A stretch of 64,000 nucleotides of DNA from positions 1 through 64,000 of the forward strand of contig PDUO01000071.1 in the NCBI GenBank assembly GCA_003008705.1. Reading direction: 5' to 3'. The DNA comes from Pezicula radicicola. Its lineage: Eukaryota; Ascomycota; Leotiomycetes; Helotiales; Dermateaceae. Within the stretch, counting starts at the first letter, position 1. Every line of letters begins with the position of its first letter. The notes beneath the pieces are model-generated. The model did not search any database, was not told the origin of the DNA, and was given only the letters and a program-made list of their open reading frames with translations. The position numbers were made by a program, and so were the translations under genes. Positions 54,975-64,000 of this stretch are shown here, one piece after another.

Positions 54975-57900
54975 ATGAAAACCGCTAAGTTCCGAGCCAC
55001 TGTGTCAACGGAGATCCGTATACGGCATTACTTGACAGTGCCGTATTTTCGAATCTTGATGGAACATATGTGGACGAAAGATTGGTACCAATATAGTCAC
55101 AGGGGAACCTTGGTGAACGACTATGGGAGACGACTCTTGAGCATTTACAGTTCGAGCAGAGTTGGTGAGTTTATTAAGTCAAGTACGCGGAAAGGCTCTG
55201 GCCGTGGATTGCTATACAATTGCCACTCTTACGAATTGACAGAGAAGTCTAATTAAGATATGAAAGTAGTATATGAATTTTGTCGTGACTAGGAATGAGC
55301 AAGGAGAGGCAGAGACTGCCATTTGCCCGATCAGAGACGCGAAGGGAATGTCTTTGACTCCCCCAGGGGTAAGCATTTCTGCCAGAGACCTAATGTCATT
55401 GCCTGGTAATCTAACACAAAATTTAGAAGACCGCAACACGGGATGTATGAGGATATGGAACCGCTATTCGCGTGTGTCATGCTTCCCGTACTTGCGATTG
55501 CTTTAGCAAATGATGCTTTCCAAGATTACCACTCTGAAGAGGAAATTTTTGTGGTTCCGCCACCACTTACAGGCACGGTACACCATCTTCGAATAAAAAA
55601 AGAGATGCTAGAGGTGCCTTTCTTCTATAGATTCAATGCAAACGGTCCTATAGGCTAGATCGAGAAAGCTGGCCCGTCAGCTACTCGGAAGGTAAAGTTA
55701 GGTCACAGGGCTGGTTTCCCAGTGAACCTTACAGATTATTACAACAGAAGGGAAGCCCTTATCAAAGCAGAGAGTATATTCAAGTAGACCTCTCCCACCA
55801 TGTTGTCCCAAGGCTTACAGTTGTAGCGAATGGTTATTCCAAGGATGCGAGGAAGCAGTTCGCTGGACATAGATGTAACATCTTCTTGCCTGGATATACA
55901 TCCTCGATAAGCACGAGCGAACCGACTTTGTGGCCCTTAGCGAAGAGATCATGGGCTTAGGCGAGAAGCTGAAGCCCCTAGTTGAGGAGGATGAGATCAA
56001 AGCTCTTTGTAATCTCCGTGATGAAGTTTCTCAGCGTAGGCGCCAACTCATGTCTGACGAGCTTCAGAAGTGGCAAAAGCTCCAACCACGCAACATCCTT
56101 GATACGGAAGCCTCCGTCATGCTCTACCAAGTTTCTTTAATCATGTCCGTCGTCTGGATTCACCACGTGATGAATTGGCATCATTGCTCTTTCTACAGGT
56201 TCCACTCCGCAGCAAGGAAGGCCGCAGCGCTATTCGCAACATGATCAGACTGTATCAAGAGAATCCGAAGGTAGCTTATCGTCCCAGCCTACAGCCAAAG
56301 AATGGCCGTTGCCCAGAGGTAACGTGTGCTCTATCAATGGAATCGTTCGTAATCCCTTCAAAGAGCCAGCTACCTTGAATCCGGTGATTATAGCTAATTG
56401 TGTGCTTGCAGAATTCTGGTAGCCAATCGATGGGACCATGTCTTCCGGTGTCGAACGATGCATCTTGAAAACAAGCATGGCTTTGCAGAGCTATGCCTCC
56501 AATGTGACAAATGGACCACTGATACCGTTGAATAGCAGGACCACTGCCAGCAACACGTCGATAATTACGCAGAGCTGCCGGCACGGTTCAATCAAATCAA
56601 GTATTGGTACACACCTGCAACTGCGGCTCAATGCATGTTTTGCCTCTTCAATCCGAAACTGCTTGCTACCATCAGGTACAAGCAATACAAGAACATCTAT
56701 TACTGGAAGGAGCACTTGAATAACCACTTTCTGGAATTGGAAATGGCACATATATCAACCATTGACGGAGCTAAAGCTGTTCCGTGTCCTGATTCACGCT
56801 GCAGCTTGGCTTTCAGTTCTGTGGACGAGCTACGATATTACACTTAGGACGCTCACTGCTGTGAGCTTCAAAAGTTTACTCCACGAGACTCTACAAACCG
56901 TGCCTTGTCAAAGGAGGATCCCGACTGTTCAAGCGTACCAGCATGGCTAGACGAGAAAACGCAAATGGATTTCGTAATGAGACTGTGGAAACATTACCGT
57001 CTCTGTGTCTTGAGCCTTTTGCCCCAGAGGATGATACCTGGTATTAAGAGGAAGAGGGGAAGGCCGAGGAAGCACTGCGTTAAATCATATAGGGGACCGC
57101 GCTCTCCCGCTCCGAAAGGCGAGCCCAGTGCGAAAATAAAGAGAGGGCGCCCAAGGAAGTACGATAGTAAACCAAGCCTGGCATCGCCCTCAATGGTTCA
57201 GGGGAAGCTTGGAATTAAGGGAACGAGGGGAAGACCGAGAAGGTGTTACAGTGCGTCATCTACGGGATCATCCTGTCGCTCAGCAAAGCTCCCAAAGTCA
57301 TAATGTGCCGTGCCTCGAGTCTGAGAATGAGTTAGAAACATCGGATAACGAATCCGAGAGTGAATCTGATTACGTGTTTGTGGAATCAAGCGGGTCTTAC
57401 TTTCCACAAGGGGGTTATTGGGTGAGTAGCAAGAGAAGGAGGAAGGGCAGTCACTGGGTTGCGTCATCTAGAGCTACGCCTCAGATTGTGATTTATGATG
57501 CTATACATACGAAGCATACTGATCCTGAGAACGTTACACCAGTAAACGCAAACCCACTCATGCTTGGAAAAAAAAACAAAGAGACCCAGAAAACGAACCA
57601 GCTCAGGAGAGATAATTTAGTTGGAGTCGGTAATGACGCAAATATTGTCATAGATGCCGATGTGGCCAAATGCGATACATGCTCCCAGTTGGAAATGCAA
57701 GCGAAGTCGGACACGGAGCTAAATCGAGTATGCGAAGCTGGAGCGCTAGCATTGCCATTCCCAGGAGATGTTACAGAAGCAGTGTGGGTTAAGCTCGAAG
57801 ATAAGAACAGAGACGGTTTAGTGCGGTGGTATCCATGTCACGGAGCCAGAGTAGGTTTCGCTGTAATTGTGAATTCAGAAGGTGTGATAGAAGGTTTGAG

Positions 57901-58123
57901 GGCTTTTGCGGAAGATGATAACGGAGAATATACGGGCAAACCGTCCAAGTGCAAGTCATATACACGCTGGCGTTTTATATAAGGTCGGGAACAGTTAAAT
58001 TTTGGCCACAAGGAGCTAAATGGTCTGGTAGCATACAAACATTTCGAGGATATTCAGTCTATTCTGGAGAAGGAATTAGAGAATACGAATTCTTTAATAG
58101 ACCTTATTGCTTCACGGCGATAA
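54975..58123 (+). pseudogene. DUF3435 tyrosine-recombinase-like protein with C2H2 finger and AT-hooks
   Basis: Segments in order on the plus strand: FRATVSTEIRIRHYLTVPYF and SRVGEFIKSSTRKGSGRGLL (55150-55215; arginine-bearing recombinase core), FVVTRNEQGEAETAICPIRD, VMLPVLAIALANDAF, KLGHRAGFPVN, then RKQFAGHRCNIFLPGY (about 55850-55900; the AGH…Y box). Next come helical EEIMGLGEKLKPLVEEDEIK, a Cys/His cluster (QCMFCLFN, then HLNNHF, then CPDSRC near 56630-56800), three AT-hooks (RKRGRPRKHC, IKRGRPRKYD, GTRGRPRRC, 57045-57245) and an acidic Glu/Ser tail ending at 58121. Frame changes and stops are many (for example 55656, 57980). DUF3435 includes Crypton/Starship-type YR enzymes that mobilise fungal DNA. 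Confidence 0.7.
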
Positions 58124-58166
58124 GGAGTTTGATAGTCTATCAAAATTACGATATGTCATTTTGAAG

Positions 58167-58316
58167 ATGGCTCCTCAAACTAGAAAGAGGAAGGCTGCAG
58201 ACGACACTACTAAAATCCAGCAGAAGAGGACAGTTAGGAAGGGAAAGTTTGTTGAGGATTATCCCTATGATAGTAGTTACAAAAATCAATCATTCGAACT
58301 ATTAACGTCCTTCTAA
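58167..58316 (+). CDS. Short basic ORF, 49 aa, unassigned
   Basis: ATG at 58167 opens a small frame rich in Lys/Arg (TRKRKAADDTTKIQQKRTVR). It could be a separate small nuclear protein, a first exon, or an out-of-frame remnant of the DUF3435 gene. Little else can be said. Confidence 0.2.
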   Translation: MAPQTRKRKAADDTTKIQQKRTVRKGKFVEDYPYDSSYKNQSFELLTSF

Positions 58317-58472
58317 TTCTACTTTACAGCTAGAGGACTTTTCGGAGGATGGGTCGGCGTAATGTATTAGCTTATTTGGTTTCGTGCACTCATTCATTCA
58401 CCTAATCTTTTATTTATAGTTGTAGAGTTACTCTCGAATTGATCTGTTATAGTACTATATCCACTGAAATAT

Positions 58473-59003
58473 TCATCCGTCAAGCTTAGGCCTCGCTTCT
58501 TCAAGATCGGCCAAGACTTTTCTCATCGCCTGATTATATTTCGTGGTCCTAGCTTAACACTGCTCTGCTAGTAATTTCCACTCCTGTACATCAATTCCCA
58601 GTCTTTCCCTATATTTCTAAGCCTCTTCTATAGTTCTCTGCAGCTCGTCTGTCTTTATTTCAGCCTGCCGTCTCATTTCTTCCTCCGATTCGGCTCGTTT
58701 CTGCCATTGCTCGAGTTCCCTCTGCATTTCTAAGCGGTTTTGTAGCTCATGAATTCTCGAACTAAAGCTAACACCACTTTTGGGGCAATGTACGTACTCT
58801 AAAGTTAGTTGAAGTACGAATAGAAACATACGATCTTGCGTACTGTTATAGCTACGCTTCCAGCAGCGTGCTCGCGCGATTTTTCGTTCCCAACTGCTTC
58901 GAATGACAGACCAACTTCCTAGTCCAACTCTTTTAGAGCACCGATTGAGTGATTGCTTATATTCTTGGAGAACAAGTGCTCTTTGTCGCTTAACCTCTTC
59001 CAA
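58473..59003 (-). pseudogene. Coiled-coil protein remnant with two in-frame stops
   Basis: The minus phase reads HELQNRLEMQRELEQWQKRA, EMRRQAEIKTDELQRTIEEA, TAG (58617), KYRERLGIDVQEWKLLAEQC, TAA (58554), then QAMRKVLADLEEARPKLDG and the final stop at 58473. The heptad pattern marks a long coiled coil. Both stops fit lost Gln codons (CAG/CAA). The part before about 58770 (CSKRVGLGSWSVIRSSWERK) may be separated by an intron with a GTACGTAC donor. Such Arg/Glu-rich coiled coils precede a conserved domain in expanded fungal families, but that domain is not seen here. Confidence 0.5.
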
Positions 59004-59009
59004 GCATAC

Positions 59010-59700
59010 ACGTCGTCGGGGTTAGGGTTTAGTTTTGAGTCGTACTTGAGAGGGCTCTATCATAATCCCTAACCTATCATCTAAAAGCTTGTGTTAGAGA
59101 AAAAGGAGCAACGAAGCAGTGTAGGCTTTACTCAGATGTTCTGATAATTTCTCTCTGCATTTTCTGTTCCACTCGGAGCGATTCAAATTACTTGTTCGTT
59201 GACTCGTCATCTCGTAATTCTTGGACCATGCCTCTGTGGCTAGCAAGGGGAACTTAGGATGTTCCGGATGAGGCTGGATTAGACGCACACCTGAGCAGTA
59301 TCTGCCATTAGCACCTGCTAGGATTCCTTAGAATTACCTTTTTTATTCCTAGCTTCTACTTTTGACCCTAGTCGCGTTTGCTGGGAAGAGCGACTTGATA
59401 AGGCGCCATTTATGGAGGGGCTATTTCTGGGGAGCCATTTCTGGAGGCAGCCATTTGAAGCCCACTCTCTACTACAACGGCCGGAGAGGGTGGCTGTCCT
59501 GATCGATCCCTGAACGAAAGCTCTGCGTAACATGTGCATGCAATTAACTTCGTCCATCAGCCCCACGTCTTCGATTACGCTCTTTTGCTAGCCTTCTACA
59601 GAACATGCCGTCAAGCCCAAAGTTCACAGACATCTCATCCTAATCATTTACCTATCTAAGAACTTTCTTGTGTGACAATATAACCCACAGCCTCGCCAAC
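59010..59700. other. Intergenic stretch
   Basis: Minus-strand frames at 59094-59288 and 59318-59566 carry no motif. The last 100 bases would be the promoter of the vWA gene. Confidence 0.35.
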
Positions 59701-59719
59701 CCAAGTAATTTCAAGTACC

Positions 59720-60838
59720 ATGGCTTCCGAATCACCGTGGACTCTCAAACCCGAGCAAGCATCTGAGGGACGTTCCCTATTCAGCAAAATACGAAAACTC
59801 GGTCGTAAGAGCAGTAACGTTTCCGCACGATCAACTACCTCAGCTACATCTGATCATACACCAACAGCACCCAAATCCAGAGGCTCAGTGGACCTAAATC
59901 CTCTACCCCAGAGCAGCGAAATACCACGAAGAAGCCCAAGCTCTCTCACCAACCCATCACCAGCAACCCAACGCCCTGATCGTCCAGGCATGAACGCCTT
60001 CACTGTTCCCTCGAACGCTCCCCCGCTTGCATATTCGGGCCCAATATTTACGCCCCAGCAGCCACTAGAGCTCGCTACATCTTTAAATGAGCAAGCCGCA
60101 CTAATTACTACAGGAATCATAAGCGAAGACCCCTACTACTTCCTCAGCATATTCGACACCGTCCTCCTGGTCGATGACTCCGGCTCCATGGCCGGCCGCT
60201 CATAGCACGAAGTTTCACAAGCGCTCGCTACCATCACCCTAATTGTCACCAAGCATGACACCGATGGTATAGACATCTACTTCTTGAATCATAAGACTAA
60301 AGATACGGGTGAACCGTCTGAGGGTGTTGCAGCTACGGGATACAGGGGCATCAAACGTGCTGTTACGATTACTAAGATCTTCGAGCGCGTTAGACCACAG
60401 GGAGGAACTCCTATCTGTATTCGCGTGCACAATATCTTGAGGCCTTACTTAGCTAAGTTAGAGAAGGCGATAGGGGAGGGCAAGGAATTCAAGCCAATGA
60501 ATCTTATCGTTCTCACGGATGGCGTCCCTTCAGATGACGTGGAGTCAGTACTGCTGCCTGCAGCAAAGAAATTGGATAGGCTTGATGCGCCGCCATTCGA
60601 GGTTGGTGTACAGTTCTTTTAGGTGAGCAATGAGGAGGGCGCGAAGGAGGCACTTGAGGAGTTGGATGATGAGCTGAGCAACATAGTTGAGGGCGGTGTT
60701 AGGGATATTGTTGATACTGTTACCTGGACTGGTGGCAGTAGCTCCAGCGAGGGTGGTGTAGGCTTAACTGGCGATGGTATTCTGAAGGTTTGTTTGGGGA
60801 GCGTAGTTCGGCGTTTGGACAGACGAAATAGACAATGA
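59720..60838 (+). pseudogene. von Willebrand factor A-domain protein with two in-frame TAG
   Basis: One phase of 373 codons from ATG 59720 to TGA 60836, broken only by TAG at 60203 and 60620. The first 130 residues are Ser/Pro-rich and disordered. The vWA domain starts at TVLLVDDSGSMAGRS with the MIDAS DxSxS, followed by FLNHKT (threonine of MIDAS region), RPQGGTPI and LIVLTDGVPSDD. Stop 1 lies after MAGRS, where related proteins have Trp (TGG to TAG); stop 2 lies in VQFF-stop-VSNEEGA, where Gln is usual. Such single-vWA proteins are common cytosolic fungal proteins of unclear role. With read-through or A-to-I editing the protein could still be made full-length. Confidence 0.75.
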
Positions 60839-60844
60839 GACCTT

Positions 60845-61800
60845 GAATAGGATTTAATAATTGTTCGTCTAGTTCCACACCGTTGCGTGTACGTGACATA
60901 TATTTAAATTTCACCACCGATCTAAGAGCTGCCCGGCGGCTAAGTGCGGCAACACCACCACCACGGCAGGCAGCTAGACAACTACAGCAACATCATTCCT
61001 ACCGCCTTTAATCATCTATCAGCGATGAGGCGGATCAAAACTTCACCTAGTGAAGGGACTGCTAAAAAGTATAAATGCAGTCAATCATTGATCATCGAAA
61101 AGTACTTTTGCAGACACACGTCAGGTCCCTAGCCATGCACATCCCTAGCTATACACCCTCAAGTGATGTAAATCGGTACCCCTAATTCTCTATCATCCCC
61201 CGTAAGCAACTACTGCATGGGATCTCTCTACACTCCTCCCTATATCGAACGCAGCGAGCCCCGGGGGTCTGGGGGCTTGCCCCTATGAAAGAAACACAAA
61301 CAGTATTCATCCTTCTCCAAAGATTCATTCGAGGTGATGCTCCGCTGGCCCTCCGGGGGCCACTGCCGTGGAGGCGGTCTCATTATCAACATCTCCCATG
61401 ATGGCTAGATAGCCATGGGCATCTTGAAAGCCGTCTTGGGTGTAGTTGTGAAGAGACTTGATCGCTGACGAGCAAGCAAGGTATTGTAACATTCCGTTGT
61501 TCTCCTCCCTAAATTATGAGACTGGATTTCTCGGCAGAGGCTAGCTTCCAGTTCAATGGTTTCTACGGACACTATGTATATAAGGCTAGTAGATCTTAAG
61601 ATCATAGGCCCAATAGCAAAATTGCCTCAGCAGCTAAGCCTTGCCTAAGATCTATATATACCCCCTTCCCCTCACTTCCACTGCAACCATAACTTCTTCT
61701 TTCAATACTTATCGTCTATACTTTTCCCCAAATATTCCAACAAAATCTTCCACATCCTCTAATCTGAATTAGCCGTAGAATCACTTACTATCCCCGACTC
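60845..61800. other. Intergenic stretch with GC-rich hairpin
   Basis: No gene supported. A GC-rich segment with self-pairing AGCCCC/GGGGCT arms lies at 61253-61283. The segment 61630-61800 is pyrimidine-rich and looks like a promoter for the downstream gene; no ATG in phase with that gene is present there. Confidence 0.4.
61253..61283. repeat. GC-rich hairpin motif
   Basis: AGCGAGCCCCGGGGGTCTGG continues GGGCTTGCCCC. AGCCCC (61257-61262) pairs with GGGGCT (61272-61277). It contrasts with the surrounding AT-rich sequence and may be the end of a repeat. Confidence 0.4.
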
Positions 61801-61804
61801 CAGG

Positions 61805-62323
61805 TGCGCGGCAGAAGTAAACCAATCAGGCTTCAGCACTCATCACGCTACGGACAAAAACTCGAACAAGCGGGAAGCTATAGGCGAGAAAGAAAAAGGG
61901 GCAGAGGGATTGAAAAGCCTACGAAGAAACATATAGTAGGCACAGAGATGGGGTCAAAGCGCATCTACCACCACGAAGTTCTCTACGCTCAAAGAAAACT
62001 TAGACAAGAAGACTGAATATCAGGCTTGTAAAGAGTGTGGAATCCACCGGGCGTATATTTCAGTTTTGTTGAACTGGTCACGCTCATACCTGACAAATGA
62101 CGACTCTCTTTTTGGCAGAATGATTTATAGTACGAACAACAAGTGCAATCATGGAAAAGACACTAAAGACGAAGAACGTCACTAGTTCATGCTAAGGATG
62201 TATTTTGGTGCGATTACTGCATATGTTGAGAATCCCTTTAGCATCGATGACCAATCTTCAGAAGATGATACTTCAAAAGATGATGCTTCAGAGGATGATG
62301 CTTCAGAAGATGATATCAAATGA
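61805..62323 (+). pseudogene. Unknown acidic-tail protein with tandem TAGTAG and one further TAG
   Basis: A single phase from about 61805 (possibly after an acceptor at CTCCAG 61802) to TGA 62321. In-frame stops: TAG-TAG at 61934-61939 and TAG at 62183. The text reads EKEKGAEGLKSLRRNI, two stops, AQRWGQSASTTTKF, then YQACKECGIHRAYISVLLNW, LTNDDSLFGRMIYSTNN, stop, FMLRMYFGAITAYVENPF. It ends in SEDD/SKDD repeats coded by four 15-bp units. The CxxC pair could bind zinc with later Cys/His. No start codon is visible upstream; one may have been lost or lie in an earlier exon. The family is unknown. Confidence 0.45.
62256..62315 (+). repeat. 15-bp tandem repeat, 4 copies, in coding frame
   Basis: Units CTTCAGAAGATGATA, CTTCAAAAGATGATG, CTTCAGAGGATGATG and CTTCAGAAGATGATA encode Ser-(Glu/Lys)-Asp-Asp-x blocks at the end of the acidic-tail gene. 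Confidence 0.9.
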
Positions 62324-62329
62324 TCTATG

Positions 62330-62840
62330 TACAGTACTATAGTTTGCTCTCTTAGGCTATTTGAACTCTAGAAGCTGTTCTCCACAATCTAAGCTTATTG
62401 CTCTTCAACATTTATTCCTGTTAACTAAAATGCCCTCAGACACTTTCCTTTTTTACCAACTACATTAATGGAATATTCTAAAAAGGTATCAAATCCTGCC
62501 GCAGATTTTCCTAGGAATGCTTTGGGGTCGTCCAACCCTAACCATTCGAAGGAACTTTCGTGGTACCGGCCGAACCTACTTTAATTTCATAGTACTATAT
62601 TACAGTAATAGTCCCTATAGAACTAACTTCCCTTTCTTCCCTTGACCTCTATTTTACAAATCCCAAATGTCAATAACCAAAGATATAGAATATATAAGTG
62701 ACATTACAGTAGCTAAAGACTCATCGCTGATTCTAACTTACCCCTTCTGCATAGTCTCCAATAGATGCAGCATAATCCAGGAAGTATTCTGCGATTTTCT
62801 CCTTTGCTTTGATACCACCATCACCGCCGTCTAGCATAGA
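62330..62840. other. Intergenic stretch, nothing recognised
   Basis: Between the acidic-tail relic and the C-terminus of the PAQR relic there is only AT-rich sequence without open frames or repeats. Confidence 0.5.
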
Positions 62841-62842
62841 GT

Positions 62843-63874
62843 TTAAAAATTCCCATGCAGATAATGAAATACGCTAAGCAAACCAACCCAATGTGTTAAC
62901 CCAGCCACTATAATTATGATATGGAGTATTTGGTGGCTACTGCCCAAAAATTCGTGTCTCTGGGGGTACCATCTTTCCGGTATTCTAGTAGCATAAACTA
63001 TAGCACCAACTAAATTAAGGCTCGCTGTCAGTCCCATCCAATTTAGGCCCATTCTAGCATGTTGCATATCTTAACCATAAAGTACGAGGCTATGGATGAT
63101 AAAGCAAGCTGCAGAAAGTCCAAGCTCAGCGTAAATAGCAGCCCTGAGCGACCTGAGGGCTGATCTGTGGAGTCTGTGGAAGAGAGTAGCGGCGGTGAAT
63201 GAAGTTGCCAGGATCGTAATTAATAACTAGTACAGCTTTTGGAGCTTTGCATTGTAATAGAATCCGTAGTAGACGGAAGGGAGAGTCGATCCCTATATCA
63301 AAATTGCAATGCCCAAGTAATCAAGGTTGTTACTTAGGATTGACATAGTTGCGCTATAGTTTGATATAATATGGAAGGAAGCCGAGAGAAGAAAGCAGAT
63401 AGCGACGCTTAGGAAGAAGATCAAGAAGACGACAATATCGCCTAGTCCGGTATTGGGATACTGGGAATAGACCTTGCTCTGCATATAGAATGGAAGAGCC
63501 GCAAAAATAATTGCGCCAAGAAGGTGAGTATAAATATTTACAGATTCGTTATGGATATATATTAGGCCCTTGAAGGATTGACGGCAAGATCTAGAAGAAG
63601 GCCGATAGCTAGCGAGTATGAATTCATTGTCGCGTTGCCAAGTAGGCAACTGGCGCCATGATAATAGGGGGAAGCGATAGGTAGCTCTTTTGGCTTGAAG
63701 CCTGTCTAGTAAACTGTATGTTTCTAGAAGCTGCATCTTGCGTTGGCGTGAATGCGATCTTAATTCATATAACATATCGATCACGGTATCCTCAATCGCG
63801 GTGTGCTCGATCGTCTTTTCCAGGGTAAATAACGGAGACGAGGATGTGATATTGTCACTTTGTACTGGTTTCAA
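62843..63874 (-). pseudogene. PAQR/HlyIII (adiponectin-receptor-like) membrane protein, three in-frame stops
   Basis: One minus-strand phase of 344 codons from 63874 to 62843. Cytosolic N-terminus, then LPTWQRDNEFILASYRP, YIHNESVNIYTHLLGAIIF (start of helix 1), SASFHIISNYSATMSILSN (helix 3 region with the metal-ligand His), YLGIAIL, GSTLPSVYYGFYY, helix 6 IVYATRIPERWYP and HQILHIIIIVAGLTHW carrying the distal HxxxH. Stops fall after AILI (TAG), after LQKLY (TAG) and after LVLYG (TAA). The two TAG fit Trp in homologues. The family has seven helices with a zinc-dependent hydrolase-like site and includes fungal Izh proteins in lipid/zinc homeostasis. The start codon region (TTG, with a TAG upstream) also looks damaged. 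Confidence 0.75.
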
Positions 63875-64000
63875 TTGATCAGTCTTCTATGAAAGTGTTG
63901 AGTTTCTGATATGGTATGACTAGTGAATAAATGTAGAAGTAAAAGAGGCTTTTCCTCCTTAACGGCCATAAATGGCGCGGCCAATTTTGACTCAGAAACT

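Noticed and set aside
1..64000. tRNA, rRNA or CRISPR array
   Set aside because: No cloverleaf-like A/B box pair was noticed, no rRNA-like text, and direct repeats are simple tandem units, not spaced arrays; the genome is eukaryotic.

Overview
The window looks like a chromosome segment of a filamentous ascomycete (Pezizomycotina). Five lines of evidence point that way: short GT-AG introns of about 48-80 nt with CTAAC/CTAAT-like branch sites; fungus-specific families (HET, FunK1 kinase, DUF4246, DUF3435, NmrA-like, GPR1/FUN34/YaaH); a tract fully consistent with repeat-induced point mutation (RIP); a Tc1/mariner-type MITE; and Ty1/copia remnants. I cannot name the species. The class Leotiomycetes or Dothideomycetes would be only a guess.

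Layout. Positions 1-4918 are an extreme AT-rich tract in which I see no CpA, TpG or CpG, i.e. saturated RIP, probably over an old copia element. From 4949 to about 15060 lies a graveyard of metabolic genes: an SGNH hydrolase, an NmrA-like oxidoreductase, an acyl-CoA synthetase, two type-B carboxylesterases and a GPR1/FUN34/YaaH acetate-permease C-terminus. From 18239 to 20153 there is one intact gene and one damaged relative, both with a restriction-endonuclease-like motif, separated by a 32-bp tandem repeat. From 21930 to 23631 lies a FunK1 kinase relic split by a copia remnant. Intact multi-exon genes follow: an aldehyde dehydrogenase (27137-28735), a DUF4246 protein (32266-34547) and a HET-domain protein (39111-40395), the last followed directly by a decayed second HET gene. 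From 45960 to the end there are two small orphan ORFs and a run of pseudogenes: TPR-like, two unknown divergent genes, a DUF3435 tyrosine-recombinase with zinc-finger and AT-hooks, coiled-coil, vWA, an acidic-tail protein and a PAQR/HlyIII receptor. Gene-free stretches are long.

Theme. Most broken genes keep one reading frame and are interrupted mainly by TAG/TAA codons where Gln or Trp would be expected. This is the signature of CpA to TpA change on either strand. It fits leaky RIP spreading from repeats, and intact genes sit as islands between hit genes. A non-exclusive alternative for the genes with only one or two TAG codons is stage-specific A-to-I mRNA editing (UAG read as UGG), known in sexual-stage ascomycetes. 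All functional calls rest on reading translated motifs by eye; no database search was run.
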